Positions 15,211-24,090 of a DNA stretch of 48,024 bases are shown here, piece by piece. Position numbers and translations under genes: made by a program. Below the pieces are notes generated by a model. The model was not told the origin of the DNA, searched no databases, and saw nothing but the letters and a program-made list of their open reading frames with translations. Positions within the stretch are counted from its first letter, which is position 1; each line of letters starts with the position of its first letter. The DNA is from Helicobacter sp. 11S02596-1 (GTDB lineage Bacteria > Campylobacterota > Campylobacteria > Campylobacterales > Helicobacteraceae). The DNA is taken from NCBI RefSeq assembly GCF_002272825.1, contig NZ_MLAM01000015.1, forward strand, positions 1-48,024, in the 5' to 3' direction.

Positions 15211-16435
15211 TGGAATTTCCTGCTAGTTTTTTGAATGTTTTTTTACTAAAGAATCTTTTTTGCACCCAAAACACCCAGCAAAGTGCCAAAAATAAAAGCA
15301 TATAATTCACAATCAAACCCCCATAATTACCAAAAACTTCCAAAAGATTTATCTTGGGCCACGAAGTTGCCAACGCTTTGCCGTAATAATCCCAACTCAG
15401 TGCCAAGATGATCGTCCCAACGACATTGCCAAGCCCGACTATCCAGTAATGTATCTGCCCCTCGAGCGCGCGATACATCCAGCCACACTCACAACCCCCA
15501 GCCAAAACAATCCCAAATCCAAACAAAAACCCGCCCAAAACGATGTTAGGTCCTAGCCAAGAAAGTTTCGGTGGCACGCCCAACATCAAATAACTAAAAA
15601 CCCCGATACAAGAAACCATCATCCCAATGATAACGGCATTTGCCATCTGCGAACGCCCGGTCATAAACAAATCTCTGAATGCCGAAGTGAAGCAAATCTG
15701 CGCCCTTGCGATGATAAATCCAAAAGAAATGCCAAAACCCAGCGCCATCCCAAGCACTGGGAAAGCCCGATTTTGAGGGGTAGGCGAAGCGTGTGTGAGC
15801 CAGATTATCCAGCCTAATGAAGCAACAAAAACAACGCAACCAAGCAAAAATAAGATTTTTGAGCGTTGTTTTGACTCAAATAATTGTTTTTGTGCGCTTA
15901 CTTTTTGGAGTTTTGGCTCAGGTAGAAAGCAAGGCAAAGCGACAAATTTACTCCCCACATACACGCCTATAATCATCATTATGGTAAAAACCCACGTATG
16001 AAGCGAGAAATACGGGATACCGGTAAAAAAATCTGCGAGATTGCACCCCATCGCCAGCCTTGCCCCAAAGCCTGAAATCACCCCACCAATGAAAGCTTGA
16101 GCGATTCTCGTTTTGTTTTTGGGGAAGCGGATTTTAAAATTATTCGCCCAAAGGCTCGCTATCAAACAGCCCAAAAGCATACCGATGACCATTATCCCAT
16201 CATTCCTGCTTAATGGCGTGCCGTGCATATCTTGAATCTGATAATAGGCAAAACGTCCAATATCGACCCCAAACATCTGGAGCAAATGCCCGCCCCAACG
16301 GGTAAATTCTCCTGTTACTGCCCACAAACTCCCTGTCAGCCCAAAATAATAGGTCGATAAAATCCCCAGCGCAATCACGGCTGGCAATGGATTCCAAAAT
16401 CTTATAAGATATTTTTGTCTAAAATCTTGCCACAT
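15200..16435 (-). CDS. YeeE/YedE-family sulfur transporter (TsuA-like)
   Basis: 411-residue inner-membrane protein with many hydrophobic segments and the duplicated YeeE/YedE domain. Conserved glycine/cysteine motifs occur in each half: GFGARLAMGCNLADFFTG (about residues 123-140), ARAQICFTSAFRDLFMTG, and VLAGGCECGWMYRALEG. In TsuA such cysteines relay thiosulfate through the membrane. The adjacent co-translated TusA protein supports import of a sulfur compound and transfer of the sulfur to a carrier. It follows gmhA with a short gap and may be co-transcribed with the heptose genes, though no function links them. Confidence 0.87.
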   Translation of the reverse strand: MWQDFRQKYLIRFWNPLPAVIALGILSTYYFGLTGSLWAVTGEFTRWGGHLLQMFGVDIGRFAYYQIQDMHGTPLSRNDGIMVIGMLLGCLIASLWANNFKIRFPKNKTRIAQAFIGGVISGFGARLAMGCNLADFFTGIPYFSLHTWVFTIMMIIGVYVGSKFVALPCFLPEPKLQKVSAQKQLFESKQRSKILFLLGCVVFVASLGWIIWLTHASPTPQNRAFPVLGMALGFGISFGFIIARAQICFTSAFRDLFMTGRSQMANAVIIGMMVSCIGVFSYLMLGVPPKLSWLGPNIVLGGFLFGFGIVLAGGCECGWMYRALEGQIHYWIVGLGNVVGTIILALSWDYYGKALATSWPKINLLEVFGNYGGLIVNYMLLFLALCWVFWVQKRFFSKKTFKKLAGNSNAR

Positions 16436-16455
16436 TATCCGCCCCCCAAAATGCT

Positions 16456-17028
16456 TTAATTTTGCGTGAATGCGGTTTCAATCACATCGCATAATGTATG
16501 GATAATAAGGATATGCGTTTCTTGGATACGGGGGGTGTCATCGCTTGGGACGATGAGATTAATATCGCATATTGCAGACATTTTGCCCCCATCTCTCCCG
16601 CTCATCCCGATGGTTTTACAACCGATAGTTTTGCCTGCTTCAAAGGCATTCAAGATATTTTTGGAATTGCCACTTGTTGAGATACCAAACACCACGTCTT
16701 GGGGGTTTGCAAGGGCTTGCACTTGCCTGGAAAATACGACATCATAGCCATAGTCATTCCCAATCGCTGTGAGTGCAGATGTATCTGTCGTGATAGCAAT
16801 GCCTGCGAGGGCTTTGCGCTCCCTTTTGTATCTACCAGTAAGCTCTGCAGCAAAGTGTTGGGCATCGGCAGCACTCCCACCATTCCCACAAATGAGGATC
16901 TTACCCCCCTTAGCTAGGCAATCTATAAGTGTCGTTGCGGTGGCTTGAATGCTTTCATTCAAGGTTTCTAGGCTTGTTTTGATGGTTTGGATATGGGATA
17001 AAAATTCACTTTCAATAAAATTTTTCAT
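16456..17028 (-). CDS. gmhA: Phosphoheptose isomerase
   Basis: Converts sedoheptulose 7-phosphate to D-glycero-D-manno-heptose 7-phosphate, the first step to the LPS inner-core heptose. The 190 residues contain the SIS-domain signature [23 protein letters not shown] (about residues 45-67), [16 protein letters not shown] and [19 protein letters not shown] at the C-terminus, as in characterised GmhA. Last gene of the four-gene heptose block gmhB-hldD-hldE-gmhA, transcribed in that order on the minus strand with short gaps or overlaps. ADP-heptose made by this block is also a known innate-immune (ALPK1/TIFA) signal in Helicobacter. Confidence 0.95.
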   Translation of the reverse strand: MKNFIESEFLSHIQTIKTSLETLNESIQATATTLIDCLAKGGKILICGNGGSAADAQHFAAELTGRYKRERKALAGIAITTDTSALTAIGNDYGYDVVFSRQVQALANPQDVVFGISTSGNSKNILNAFEAGKTIGCKTIGMSGRDGGKMSAICDINLIVPSDDTPRIQETHILIIHTLCDVIETAFTQN

Positions 17029-17046
17029 TATATTTTTCCTTTTTTG

Positions 17047-18471
17047 TCATAGCGATTTGACTTTTTGCAAAATTTTTGTAGTGGATTTCCCTGCAACAAA
17101 ATCAATAAGCTTAAGCTCTTTGGCGTATTTTGTCCCTGCAATCTCCTTACCCTCATAATCTTTTCCTTTGACCAAAACATCGGGGCTGATAGAGGCGATG
17201 AGCTCTTCTGGTGTGTCTTCATCAAAAATCACAACAAAATCCACGCTTTCAAGACCAGCAAGCACAAACGCCCTATCCTCTTGGGAATTAATAGGTCTTG
17301 CTTCGCCTTTGAGGCGCTTCACTGAAGCATCGCTATTTAAGCCTACAATCAAAATATCGCCGAGGTTTTTTGCCTGCTGGAGATAAAAAATATGCCCTTT
17401 GTGGAGGATGTCAAAACAGCCATTAGTAAAAATAATTTTTTTGTTTTTCAAGGATTGCAGGGTTGTTAGAAGCGATGTTTTTGAGATGATTTTATCATTG
17501 CAGTCTGATTGATTTCTTGAATGCATATACTGCACGATTTCTGCATATGACACGGTCGCGCTACCGACTTTTCCGACAACTACAGCCGCAGCGACATTGG
17601 CAAATTCGCACGCCTTGTAAATATCAAGCCCGCCGGTAAGTGCCAATCCCAACGCAGCAATCACGGTATCCCCAGCACCTGTAACATCATAAACCTCTTT
17701 GGCAATCGTGGGGATTTTGATGAGTTTATCGTGTTTATCGAGCAAGGCGATACCATCTTCGCTCATCGTAATCAGCGAAATGCTGAGTTTGCATTTGTCT
17801 TTGAGTTGTTTGAGTGCGATTGTGAGGCTTTTATCATCAGCGATAGTGATTTTGGTAGCACTCTGGGCTTCGTTTTTATTGGGTGTTAGCAGGGTCGCCC
17901 CGGCGTATTTTTGGTAATCATTGCCTTTGGGATCGCATAGAACAAGCTTATTTTCACTCCTTGCAAGCTTGATAAGTCGCCCTGTCAAAGCGGTATTGAG
18001 GACACCTTTATCATAGTCAGACAAGATCAAACAATCAAAATCCGATATTTTGCTTTCGATTGATTCAAAAATTTCTAGCGAAATATTTTCTGGGATTTCG
18101 CTTTTCTCTTCTCTATCGACCCGCAAAACCTGCTGATTGGAAACTACCACACGGGTTTTTTTCGTTGTGGGGCGATGGGGGACGATCATAATATTGCTGA
18201 TGTCAATGCCGATAGTATCGAGGTTTTTGATAAGATACCTGCCCGTATCATCATCGCCAATCACCCCGCATAAGCTCACGCTCGCCCCCAAGGCAAGCAA
18301 ATTGTTAGCGACATTGCACGCCCCGCCTAAGCGATTGCTCTCATCTCTGACTGCAACGATTTGAACAGGAGCTTCTGGCGAGATACGCTCGCATTTCCCC
18401 CAAACATAATGATCGATCATCAAATCCCCTACCACAAGGATACGGGGCGTTTTATTCTCAAGTCCAAACAT
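17047..18471 (-). CDS. hldE: Bifunctional heptose 7-phosphate kinase / heptose 1-phosphate adenylyltransferase
   Basis: Catalyses two steps of ADP-heptose synthesis: C1 phosphorylation and, after GmhB, adenylyl transfer. The 474 residues have the PfkB kinase domain first (about 1-320), with GGACNVANNLLALGA and the DVTGAGDTVIAALGLALTGG catalytic motif. A cytidylyltransferase-type domain follows (about 340-474), with TNGCFDILHKGHIFYLQ (HxGH as HKGH) and VGLNSDASVKRLKGE. Both domains look intact. Its start overlaps the hldD stop by one base. Order and fusion match H. pylori. Confidence 0.95.
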   Translation of the reverse strand: MFGLENKTPRILVVGDLMIDHYVWGKCERISPEAPVQIVAVRDESNRLGGACNVANNLLALGASVSLCGVIGDDDTGRYLIKNLDTIGIDISNIMIVPHRPTTKKTRVVVSNQQVLRVDREEKSEIPENISLEIFESIESKISDFDCLILSDYDKGVLNTALTGRLIKLARSENKLVLCDPKGNDYQKYAGATLLTPNKNEAQSATKITIADDKSLTIALKQLKDKCKLSISLITMSEDGIALLDKHDKLIKIPTIAKEVYDVTGAGDTVIAALGLALTGGLDIYKACEFANVAAAVVVGKVGSATVSYAEIVQYMHSRNQSDCNDKIISKTSLLTTLQSLKNKKIIFTNGCFDILHKGHIFYLQQAKNLGDILIVGLNSDASVKRLKGEARPINSQEDRAFVLAGLESVDFVVIFDEDTPEELIASISPDVLVKGKDYEGKEIAGTKYAKELKLIDFVAGKSTTKILQKVKSL

Positions 18472-19469
18472 TATTTTATCCCCTCATAAATCGCTTTGAT
18501 TTCGCTTACATAGCTTTTGATACCTGATTCTAAATCAAATCTCGGCTCATAGCCTAGATCCTTTGTGGTCGGTATAATGTCTGCTTCTGTGTGGTTTTGG
18601 AAGAATGTATAAGGGTTTTTGATATAGCTCACCTCAAATGCCCCGAGCTCGCTTTTGAGGCTCTCTATAATGTCATTGAAACTCCTTGCCTTGCCATAAC
18701 CGACATTATAGATACCGCCCTTTTTGGCTACCATCGCTTTGATATTGGCTTGGATCACATCTTCGATATAGACAAAATCCCGTTTTTGCTCGCCAAATTC
18801 AAAAAGCTTGACTTCTTTGTTTTTGAGGGCTTGGATGCCTAGCTGGAGTATCATCGAAGCGGTTTTGCCTTTGTAATATTCTTTTTGCCCATAGACATTA
18901 AAATACCGCAAGCCGATAATGGGGGCTTCGGGGTTGTGTTGGAGGATTTTCCTGGTGCTTGTATCCATACAGAGCTTGGAAAATCCATAAACATTCTCGG
19001 GTTCTTCGCCTTTCCCGACGCTATTGGGGGCGCTTGAGTTGCCATAAGTGCCAGCTGAAGAGGCATAGATCATTTTGGCTTGTTTGGATGTGGCGATATG
19101 ATAGAGATTCAAAAAGGCTTCGTGGTTGGTTTGCATTACCAATTCTTGATCCAAAACCGTCGTGTCTGAAATCGCAGCTTGATGGAAAATATAATCAAAA
19201 TCCAAATCCGCTATTTTTTCAAGGTCTGTGGGGTTGTTAATATCGCCTGTGATGACCTCGCCCCTAAATCCAATGAGATTTTTAAAATGCCCTAGCGATG
19301 TGGGATTCCCGCTTGAGAATGTGTTTGAATCTCGGAATTTATCAAACACAATCACGTTGGCTTCGGGATGATGGTTTTGAAAGTAAAAAGCAAGATTACT
19401 CCCTATAAAACCCGCACCGCCCGTTATTAAGATGGTTTTTCCTTTTAAATCATTTTGAATATATTTCAT
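18471..19469 (-). CDS. hldD: ADP-L-glycero-D-manno-heptose 6-epimerase
   Basis: Final step of ADP-heptose synthesis, inverting C6. The 332-residue extended SDR protein starts with the NAD(P) motif ILITGGAGFIGSNLAFYF. It has the catalytic serine region YASSAGTYGNSS and the YxxxK pair in NVYGFSKLCMD, then GLRYFNVYGQKEYYKGKTASMI. ATG overlaps the gmhB stop by 4 bp. Length and motifs match HldD, and the neighbouring genes complete the pathway. Confidence 0.95.
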   Translation of the reverse strand: MKYIQNDLKGKTILITGGAGFIGSNLAFYFQNHHPEANVIVFDKFRDSNTFSSGNPTSLGHFKNLIGFRGEVITGDINNPTDLEKIADLDFDYIFHQAAISDTTVLDQELVMQTNHEAFLNLYHIATSKQAKMIYASSAGTYGNSSAPNSVGKGEEPENVYGFSKLCMDTSTRKILQHNPEAPIIGLRYFNVYGQKEYYKGKTASMILQLGIQALKNKEVKLFEFGEQKRDFVYIEDVIQANIKAMVAKKGGIYNVGYGKARSFNDIIESLKSELGAFEVSYIKNPYTFFQNHTEADIIPTTKDLGYEPRFDLESGIKSYVSEIKAIYEGIK

Positions 19470-20005
19470 TTTTTTCCTTCCAATAAATCATTGATGACTT
19501 CTAAAGCCTGTTTGAGCGAATACACGATATGGATTCCTTGTTCTTCAAAAGGTTTTTGATTCCCTTTTGTCAAAAGGATTTTGTTTTTGATCCCTCCTGC
19601 CTCGCCAGCTTGCATATCTGTTATTTTATCGCCGATGATAAAACATTCACTAGGACAAAGATCATAATCTTTTTTTGCTTTTTCAATCATTCCGGGCTTG
19701 GGTTTGCGACATAGGCAATCTTTTTTGGGATTGTGTGGGCAAAAATAAATGCTATCAAACCCAAAACCTAATCTTTTTTTTAACTCATCTTGCATATAGC
19801 GGGTCAGTTCTTTGAACTCATCAAGCGTGTAATACCCCCTGCCAATGCCAGATTGATTGGTGATGAGGAGCAATAAAAAATCTTTTTCTTTGCAAAATTT
19901 TAGCAAATCAAAAATGCCATCTGTGAAAACAAATTCTTTGGGTTCATAAACATAACCAAAATCTTCATTTACGACCCCATCTCTGTCAAAAAATACCGCT
20001 TTCAT
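19466..20005 (-). CDS. gmhB: D-glycero-D-manno-heptose 1,7-bisphosphate 7-phosphatase
   Basis: HAD-family phosphatase that removes the C7 phosphate between the two HldE reactions. The 179 residues begin with the nucleophile motif FFDRDGVVNEDFGYV. ITNQSGIGRGYY follows, then the zinc-binding loop CPHNPKKDCLCRKPKPGM, with its Cys-x-His-Cys-Cys ligands, and the acidic FIIGDKITDMQAGEAGG. First of the four heptose genes; the ATG shares one base with the stop of the upstream TauE-like membrane protein gene. Confidence 0.94.
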   Translation of the reverse strand: MKAVFFDRDGVVNEDFGYVYEPKEFVFTDGIFDLLKFCKEKDFLLLLITNQSGIGRGYYTLDEFKELTRYMQDELKKRLGFGFDSIYFCPHNPKKDCLCRKPKPGMIEKAKKDYDLCPSECFIIGDKITDMQAGEAGGIKNKILLTKGNQKPFEEQGIHIVYSLKQALEVINDLLEGKK

Positions 20006-20853
20006 TATTCTTTACTTGGTTCTTTTCTTGGTGTTTCCTCTGGCATTTCTTTGGGGTGTTCGGCGTGATTGCCCTGCTCCATATGCTCGGGGGTGTTATT
20101 GTGATGATTCATCTGATGAGAACCCATATGATGCCCCATTTGGTGTGTTTTTTTGCCCTCAAGCATTAAAACACCCTTATAAATACTATAGCCACCAAAA
20201 CACAACATCAAAACAAATGAGAGCTTCATAAAAAAGCTTCTATACGATGTGGTTAGCATTTTTCCTGAGATAAACCCCAGCACAAACATCGGCAGAAACG
20301 TTGCGATTCCAAAAGTTCCCATCGTAACCATTCCCATCCAAATGCTTGGGGCAAGGGCGGCACTCAAGGCAAACCAATACACCATCCCGCAAGGAAGAAA
20401 GCCATTTAAGATACCTAGCCCATAGAAGCTCCACGGGCTTTTTGAGGTCATCAGCCAGCCAAAAGAGCGTTGAAAATACATCGAAATTTTGCTTTGAGAC
20501 TTTGCGCCTATCGATGGTTCAAAATAAGCAATGGCTTTTGGAAAAAACATATAAAGAAAGGCAAACAAAACCAAAAGAATCCCGACGACAATAAACAAAA
20601 TCCCTTTGGTGCTCATCGAAGCAGAAATCCCATAACCAATCGCAGCGCTAATCCCCCCGATGATCATATATGAAGTGATCCTGCCGAGATTGTAAAGAAT
20701 ATGGCAAAAAGTCTGATAAAAATTATTTGAATCCGGGTGGATTTTTCCATTGGAATACGCAATGACAATGCCCCCACACATCCCAATACAATGGCTCAAA
20801 GACATACTCAAGCCAAGCACAAATATCGAAAACAAATCTAATTTTTCCATCAT
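20005..20853 (-). CDS. TauE/SafE-type membrane protein with His/Met-rich tail
   Basis: 282-residue polytopic inner-membrane protein of the sulfite-exporter/UreH-like family. Similar proteins occur near cytochrome oxidase maturation and metal-transport genes in Campylobacterota. It begins with the conserved LSMSLSHCIGMCGGIVIAY (a CxxxC pair in the first helix), and GFLPCGMVYW gives the second symmetry motif. After the last helix, residues about 235-282 are crowded with His and Met (HQMGHHMGSHQMNHHNN), a probable metal-binding tail. Copper or nickel is plausible but not shown by the sequence. Coupled to genes on both sides by 1-4 bp overlaps. Confidence 0.82.
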   Translation of the reverse strand: MMEKLDLFSIFVLGLSMSLSHCIGMCGGIVIAYSNGKIHPDSNNFYQTFCHILYNLGRITSYMIIGGISAAIGYGISASMSTKGILFIVVGILLVLFAFLYMFFPKAIAYFEPSIGAKSQSKISMYFQRSFGWLMTSKSPWSFYGLGILNGFLPCGMVYWFALSAALAPSIWMGMVTMGTFGIATFLPMFVLGFISGKMLTTSYRSFFMKLSFVLMLCFGGYSIYKGVLMLEGKKTHQMGHHMGSHQMNHHNNTPEHMEQGNHAEHPKEMPEETPRKEPSKE

Positions 20854-21164
20854 AATCCTCCTTCAAGTGATCGGTTGATTGATTCATTGGCTTTTTTGAT
20901 CGCTTCTAAAACCATATCATCTTTTTTGGGTTCTAAGGATTCAGAAATTTGTTTTTGATCTTTTGGGTCTTGCCCTGTTGGGATAACACCTTTGGGCATT
21001 TTTACAAACACATCTTCGTAATTTTTGCCATTTTTCTTATATCGGATATAGATTTCTCCTGTGAGTGTATTATAAATATAGGTATCGGTTTTGTCGCTAA
21101 ACATTTGCCAATCTGCTAGTAGCGGGCTAAGTAGGCAAAAAAACCAGCAAAATATTTTTTTCAT
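20850..21164 (-). CDS. Small exported protein of unknown function
   Basis: 104 residues with a signal peptide (MKKIFCWFFCLLSPLLA, cleavage probably before DWQMF), so periplasmic or membrane-anchored. The mature part contains WQMFSDKTDTYIYNTLTGEIYIRYK, which reads like a short beta-rich module, and a lysine/glutamate-rich helical C-terminus. I do not recognise a family. ATGA overlaps link it to hisG upstream and to the TauE-like gene downstream. Confidence 0.78.
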   Translation of the reverse strand: MKKIFCWFFCLLSPLLADWQMFSDKTDTYIYNTLTGEIYIRYKKNGKNYEDVFVKMPKGVIPTGQDPKDQKQISESLEPKKDDMVLEAIKKANESINRSLEGGL

Positions 21165-21787
21165 TGTTGCCCCATTGTTTCCAAAAGCGATTGGAATTGC
21201 GACTGCAGGTCCAAAATAGCGTGTTTTTTGCTATAAAAACTATTTTTATTTGCAATCAAATAAGCACTCGATTCCATAATGACTTCATCGATTTTAAGAT
21301 TGTTTTGCTTCATCGTTGTCCCTGTTTCTACAATATCGACAATCCCATCAGATAAATCAACCAATGGGGCTAATTCGATCGAGCCATATAGCTTGATGAC
21401 ATCAATGGCGATGGCTTTTTTTGAAAAATGCTTCATCGTGATATTAGGCATTTTGGTGGCGATTTTGACACGTGGCTTGCGGTAATCAATCGCTTTGTTG
21501 CACGCTGAACCCACGACGACTTTGCATTTGCCAATACCAAGATTAAGCAACGCGATGAGATCTAATTCTTTTTCTTCCAAAACATCACGCCCCACAACCC
21601 CAATATCAGCGGCTTGATGATAGACATAGGTAGGCACGTCTTGATTACGCACGAGCAAAAATCGAAACCCCATATGTTCCAAGATGAGTTTTCTATCTTT
21701 GAAAACAAAATCTTGTTTGAATATCTTGCTAAATAGCCCAAGCGTTTCATCGGCAATCCTTCCCTTAGGGAGTGCGACGGTAATCAT
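21161..21787 (-). CDS. hisG: ATP phosphoribosyltransferase, short form
   Basis: First enzyme of histidine synthesis, joining ATP and PRPP. The 208 residues are the short HisG form, which lacks the C-terminal regulatory domain and needs HisZ. Motifs seen: VALPKGRIADETLGLF, FLLVRNQDVPTYV, DIGVVGRDVLEE, and the PRPP loop DGIVDIVETGTTMKQNNL. Embedded between coaX and a small exported-protein gene with 4-bp overlaps and no other his gene nearby. H. pylori lacks histidine synthesis, so this gene separates the organism from H. pylori. Confidence 0.94.
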   Translation of the reverse strand: MITVALPKGRIADETLGLFSKIFKQDFVFKDRKLILEHMGFRFLLVRNQDVPTYVYHQAADIGVVGRDVLEEKELDLIALLNLGIGKCKVVVGSACNKAIDYRKPRVKIATKMPNITMKHFSKKAIAIDVIKLYGSIELAPLVDLSDGIVDIVETGTTMKQNNLKIDEVIMESSAYLIANKNSFYSKKHAILDLQSQFQSLLETMGQQ

Positions 21788-22428
21788 TTTTTTTCCTCAT
21801 ATTTTTTTAATGCCCTTTCGATAGAAAGTTGCATACCATTAAAAACAAGCATTTCATTATAAATCGATTGTTCAAAAAATTTCGCCAAAAATTTCCCATC
21901 CCCTCCAGTAAAATAAGCTTTTTTGCCTCCAATTGTCTCTTTGATACAAGATACGATACTTTTTAATGTCCCAAAACTTATCGCTGTTTGCGTATCTAGG
22001 GGGATTTCATCAAGAGAAATACCAAAATTTATTTGCTTATCCAACGCTGGAGAAATCTGTTTGTAAGCTCTAAAATAGCTCGCTAGTCCGGGCAAGATAT
22101 ACCCGCCCCGATGTCTGCCTGCGTGCATAATATCAATCGTAATCGCACTCCCTGCATCGACAATCACACCATCATCAATACCTAAACACGCTGCTTTGCG
22201 ATCGACCCCAAGACCCTCATAAGGCGTATCAAGTTCAATGATTTTAGCAATATTATAAGAATTTTTATGCGCCTTGAGGAGCTTTTTTTCATTTTCGGGA
22301 TTGACACTGATGTAGTAAATATCGGCTTGAAGATTCTTTTTGTCGATATTTGTAGGCAAATTCTTCCAAATACGATATTTATCGCAAAAATGAATATAGG
22401 TATTCCCAATATCGCAAAGTATCATCAA
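21784..22428 (-). CDS. coaX: Type III pantothenate kinase
   Basis: Phosphorylates pantothenate, the first step of coenzyme A synthesis, with the potassium-dependent type III enzyme. The 214 residues show the ASKHA-fold phosphate motif ILCDIGNTYIHF, the substrate segment PYEGLGVDRKAACLG, VIVDAGSAITIDIM with catalytic aspartate, and RGGYILPGLASYFRA. It is coupled by ATGA overlaps to the lipoprotein upstream and hisG downstream. Confidence 0.93.
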   Translation of the reverse strand: MMILCDIGNTYIHFCDKYRIWKNLPTNIDKKNLQADIYYISVNPENEKKLLKAHKNSYNIAKIIELDTPYEGLGVDRKAACLGIDDGVIVDAGSAITIDIMHAGRHRGGYILPGLASYFRAYKQISPALDKQINFGISLDEIPLDTQTAISFGTLKSIVSCIKETIGGKKAYFTGGDGKFLAKFFEQSIYNEMLVFNGMQLSIERALKKYEEKK

Positions 22429-23447
22429 CGCTCTTTGTTAAAATCAAGATAATATTTGTCGTAATAAATTCTATGTTTATCATAAAAATTCATTTTATTG
22501 AGCTTCATTCGCCCCATAAAGCCCTTGATTTCAAAGACTTTATAATTAAAATTGATCGTATCAACTTCAATCAAATAGCCACGTTTTTCGATCGTATAAA
22601 GCTTGTTGCCAACAATGACAATCGCATTAAGCGAGGCAAAAGGTAGTTTGATTTGATTGACTTTTCGGAGTGTTTTATCCATTTGGATAATCTGCCCCTC
22701 AAGCGTGAGGAGATAAAGATAGGGGGCGTGATACAAAATATCGATAATATCCCCATCATAGCTAAATTCCTGCCCGGAGATGATAGAGACTAGCCGTTTG
22801 CCCGTTGTTGCGAACATATTTTCCCCATCAACAACCAAATAAGTAACATTATTAAAAAACTTTTCGCTATTGATGATGATATTTCTAACGGGGGTGAAAT
22901 TTTTGGTATCAACAACCAAAAGTCGCCCATCAAGCGTGGGGAAAACGACCAATGTATCCAAAAACACCGGCGCAGCCACGAGGGAATTTATCGCTAAGCT
23001 AGGCGTGCCTTTTTGAGAAAAAAGAACATTTTTGGTTGTAATGTCATAAATATCGGTCGAATTATCCGCAAGCACAACGGCTAATTGATTGTTTTTTATC
23101 GAAGCACCAAGCGGGCAAGCTGTCATTGGGATTGTTGTGGATTCTTGCGTATTTTTGTTGATGAGTTCGATATTCTCGCACCCTTGAGCGATGATGTAAT
23201 AATCTTTGGTTTCATTTAAAAACACAGAATTTTTGTTGATTTTTAGATACGTAACCCCATCAACATCAATCACGTTGCCATTATCCAGCACAGCTCCAAA
23301 GCGGTTTGCTGTCTTGATATTGTCTTTTAGTTTGTGATCAAACTTGATCGCACCGCTTACGATGGGTGGCTCAAAATATTTTTTTGAACTACAACCAACA
23401 AAAAAAACAATCGTTGCTAAAATGAAATAGATAGTCTTATTTTTCAC
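22425..23447 (-). CDS. Beta-propeller lipoprotein (BamB-like)
   Basis: About 340 residues. I choose the GTG at 23447, which has GAGG six bases upstream and gives VKNKTIYFILATIVFFVGCSSKK: a lipoprotein signal with lipobox FVGC, cysteine near residue 18. An upstream ATG at 23501 would bury this signal. The mature part is a run of short beta-blade-like repeats (NVIDVDGVTYLKI, RLLVVDTKNFTPV, NMFATTGKRLVSI, QIIQMDKTLRKV), resembling PQQ-type propellers such as BamB. The preceding gene encodes a YfgM-like protein, and yfgM-bamB adjacency is known in proteobacteria, which supports a role in outer-membrane protein assembly. This is inference. Confidence 0.75.
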   Translation of the reverse strand: MKNKTIYFILATIVFFVGCSSKKYFEPPIVSGAIKFDHKLKDNIKTANRFGAVLDNGNVIDVDGVTYLKINKNSVFLNETKDYYIIAQGCENIELINKNTQESTTIPMTACPLGASIKNNQLAVVLADNSTDIYDITTKNVLFSQKGTPSLAINSLVAAPVFLDTLVVFPTLDGRLLVVDTKNFTPVRNIIINSEKFFNNVTYLVVDGENMFATTGKRLVSIISGQEFSYDGDIIDILYHAPYLYLLTLEGQIIQMDKTLRKVNQIKLPFASLNAIVIVGNKLYTIEKRGYLIEVDTINFNYKVFEIKGFMGRMKLNKMNFYDKHRIYYDKYYLDFNKER

Positions 23448-24075
23448 TTTTAGCCTCTGGGGTTTTCTCTGGATTTGGGCTTTGAAGCGAAGAGACGCCA
23501 TAGTGTTTCAAGATTGAGGCGATCTGATAAACCGAAGATGTTCTGTCTATTTCGTTGAGCAAGGCTTTGGCTTGGGGGATTTTATTCTCCCCATAGAGCA
23601 GATAAGCTATCTGGATGATCGAAAAATCTTTCATCGGGGTGGTGTTTAAATTTTGCAAATCTTGAATATTTTTGGCATAAGAGGCGTATTGGTAATCTGC
23701 TAAGATTTTGACTATGGGGTTTTTTGAATCTCTTAGTGTTCCTAAGGTCTTTTCATCGCCATCTTTGAGGGCTTGAGCGTAGGTGTATAGATCGTATAAA
23801 TCTCTCGAACTCGCTTTGAGTTCATCTAAAAGGGCTTGATTGTTGGGATTTTTTAGCAATTCATTATAAATCGCAGTCGTTTTTTGGGCGTGCTTTTCAG
23901 CAAGGAATTGCGAAACATTATAATACCCCACCCAGATAATCACCGCTAGGAGAAGAAGCCATAATAAATATTTATATTTGCTATACAATCGTTCGAGCCT
24001 GAAAGCATTTTCTAGGATTTTTTCATCCCCTTTAAATTCTTCTTGTATCTGTTTGATATTGTTTTTTATATCCAT
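23437..24075 (-). CDS. YfgM-like membrane-anchored TPR protein
   Basis: 212 residues: a cytoplasmic N-terminus, one transmembrane helix (YLLWLLLLAVIIWVGYYNV, about residues 36-54), then a periplasmic helical region with TPR-like spacing (AIYNELLKNPNNQALL, IIQIAYLLYGENKIPQAKALL). YfgM-type proteins are ancillary to the SecYEG translocon and periplasmic chaperones. Its 3' end overlaps the lipoprotein gene by 11 bp, so the two are translationally coupled. The C-terminal tail is Pro/Lys/Glu-rich. Family assignment is from architecture and neighbourhood. Confidence 0.72.
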   Translation of the reverse strand: MDIKNNIKQIQEEFKGDEKILENAFRLERLYSKYKYLLWLLLLAVIIWVGYYNVSQFLAEKHAQKTTAIYNELLKNPNNQALLDELKASSRDLYDLYTYAQALKDGDEKTLGTLRDSKNPIVKILADYQYASYAKNIQDLQNLNTTPMKDFSIIQIAYLLYGENKIPQAKALLNEIDRTSSVYQIASILKHYGVSSLQSPNPEKTPEAKSEK

Positions 24076-24090
24076 ACTTTCCTCCTAGAG

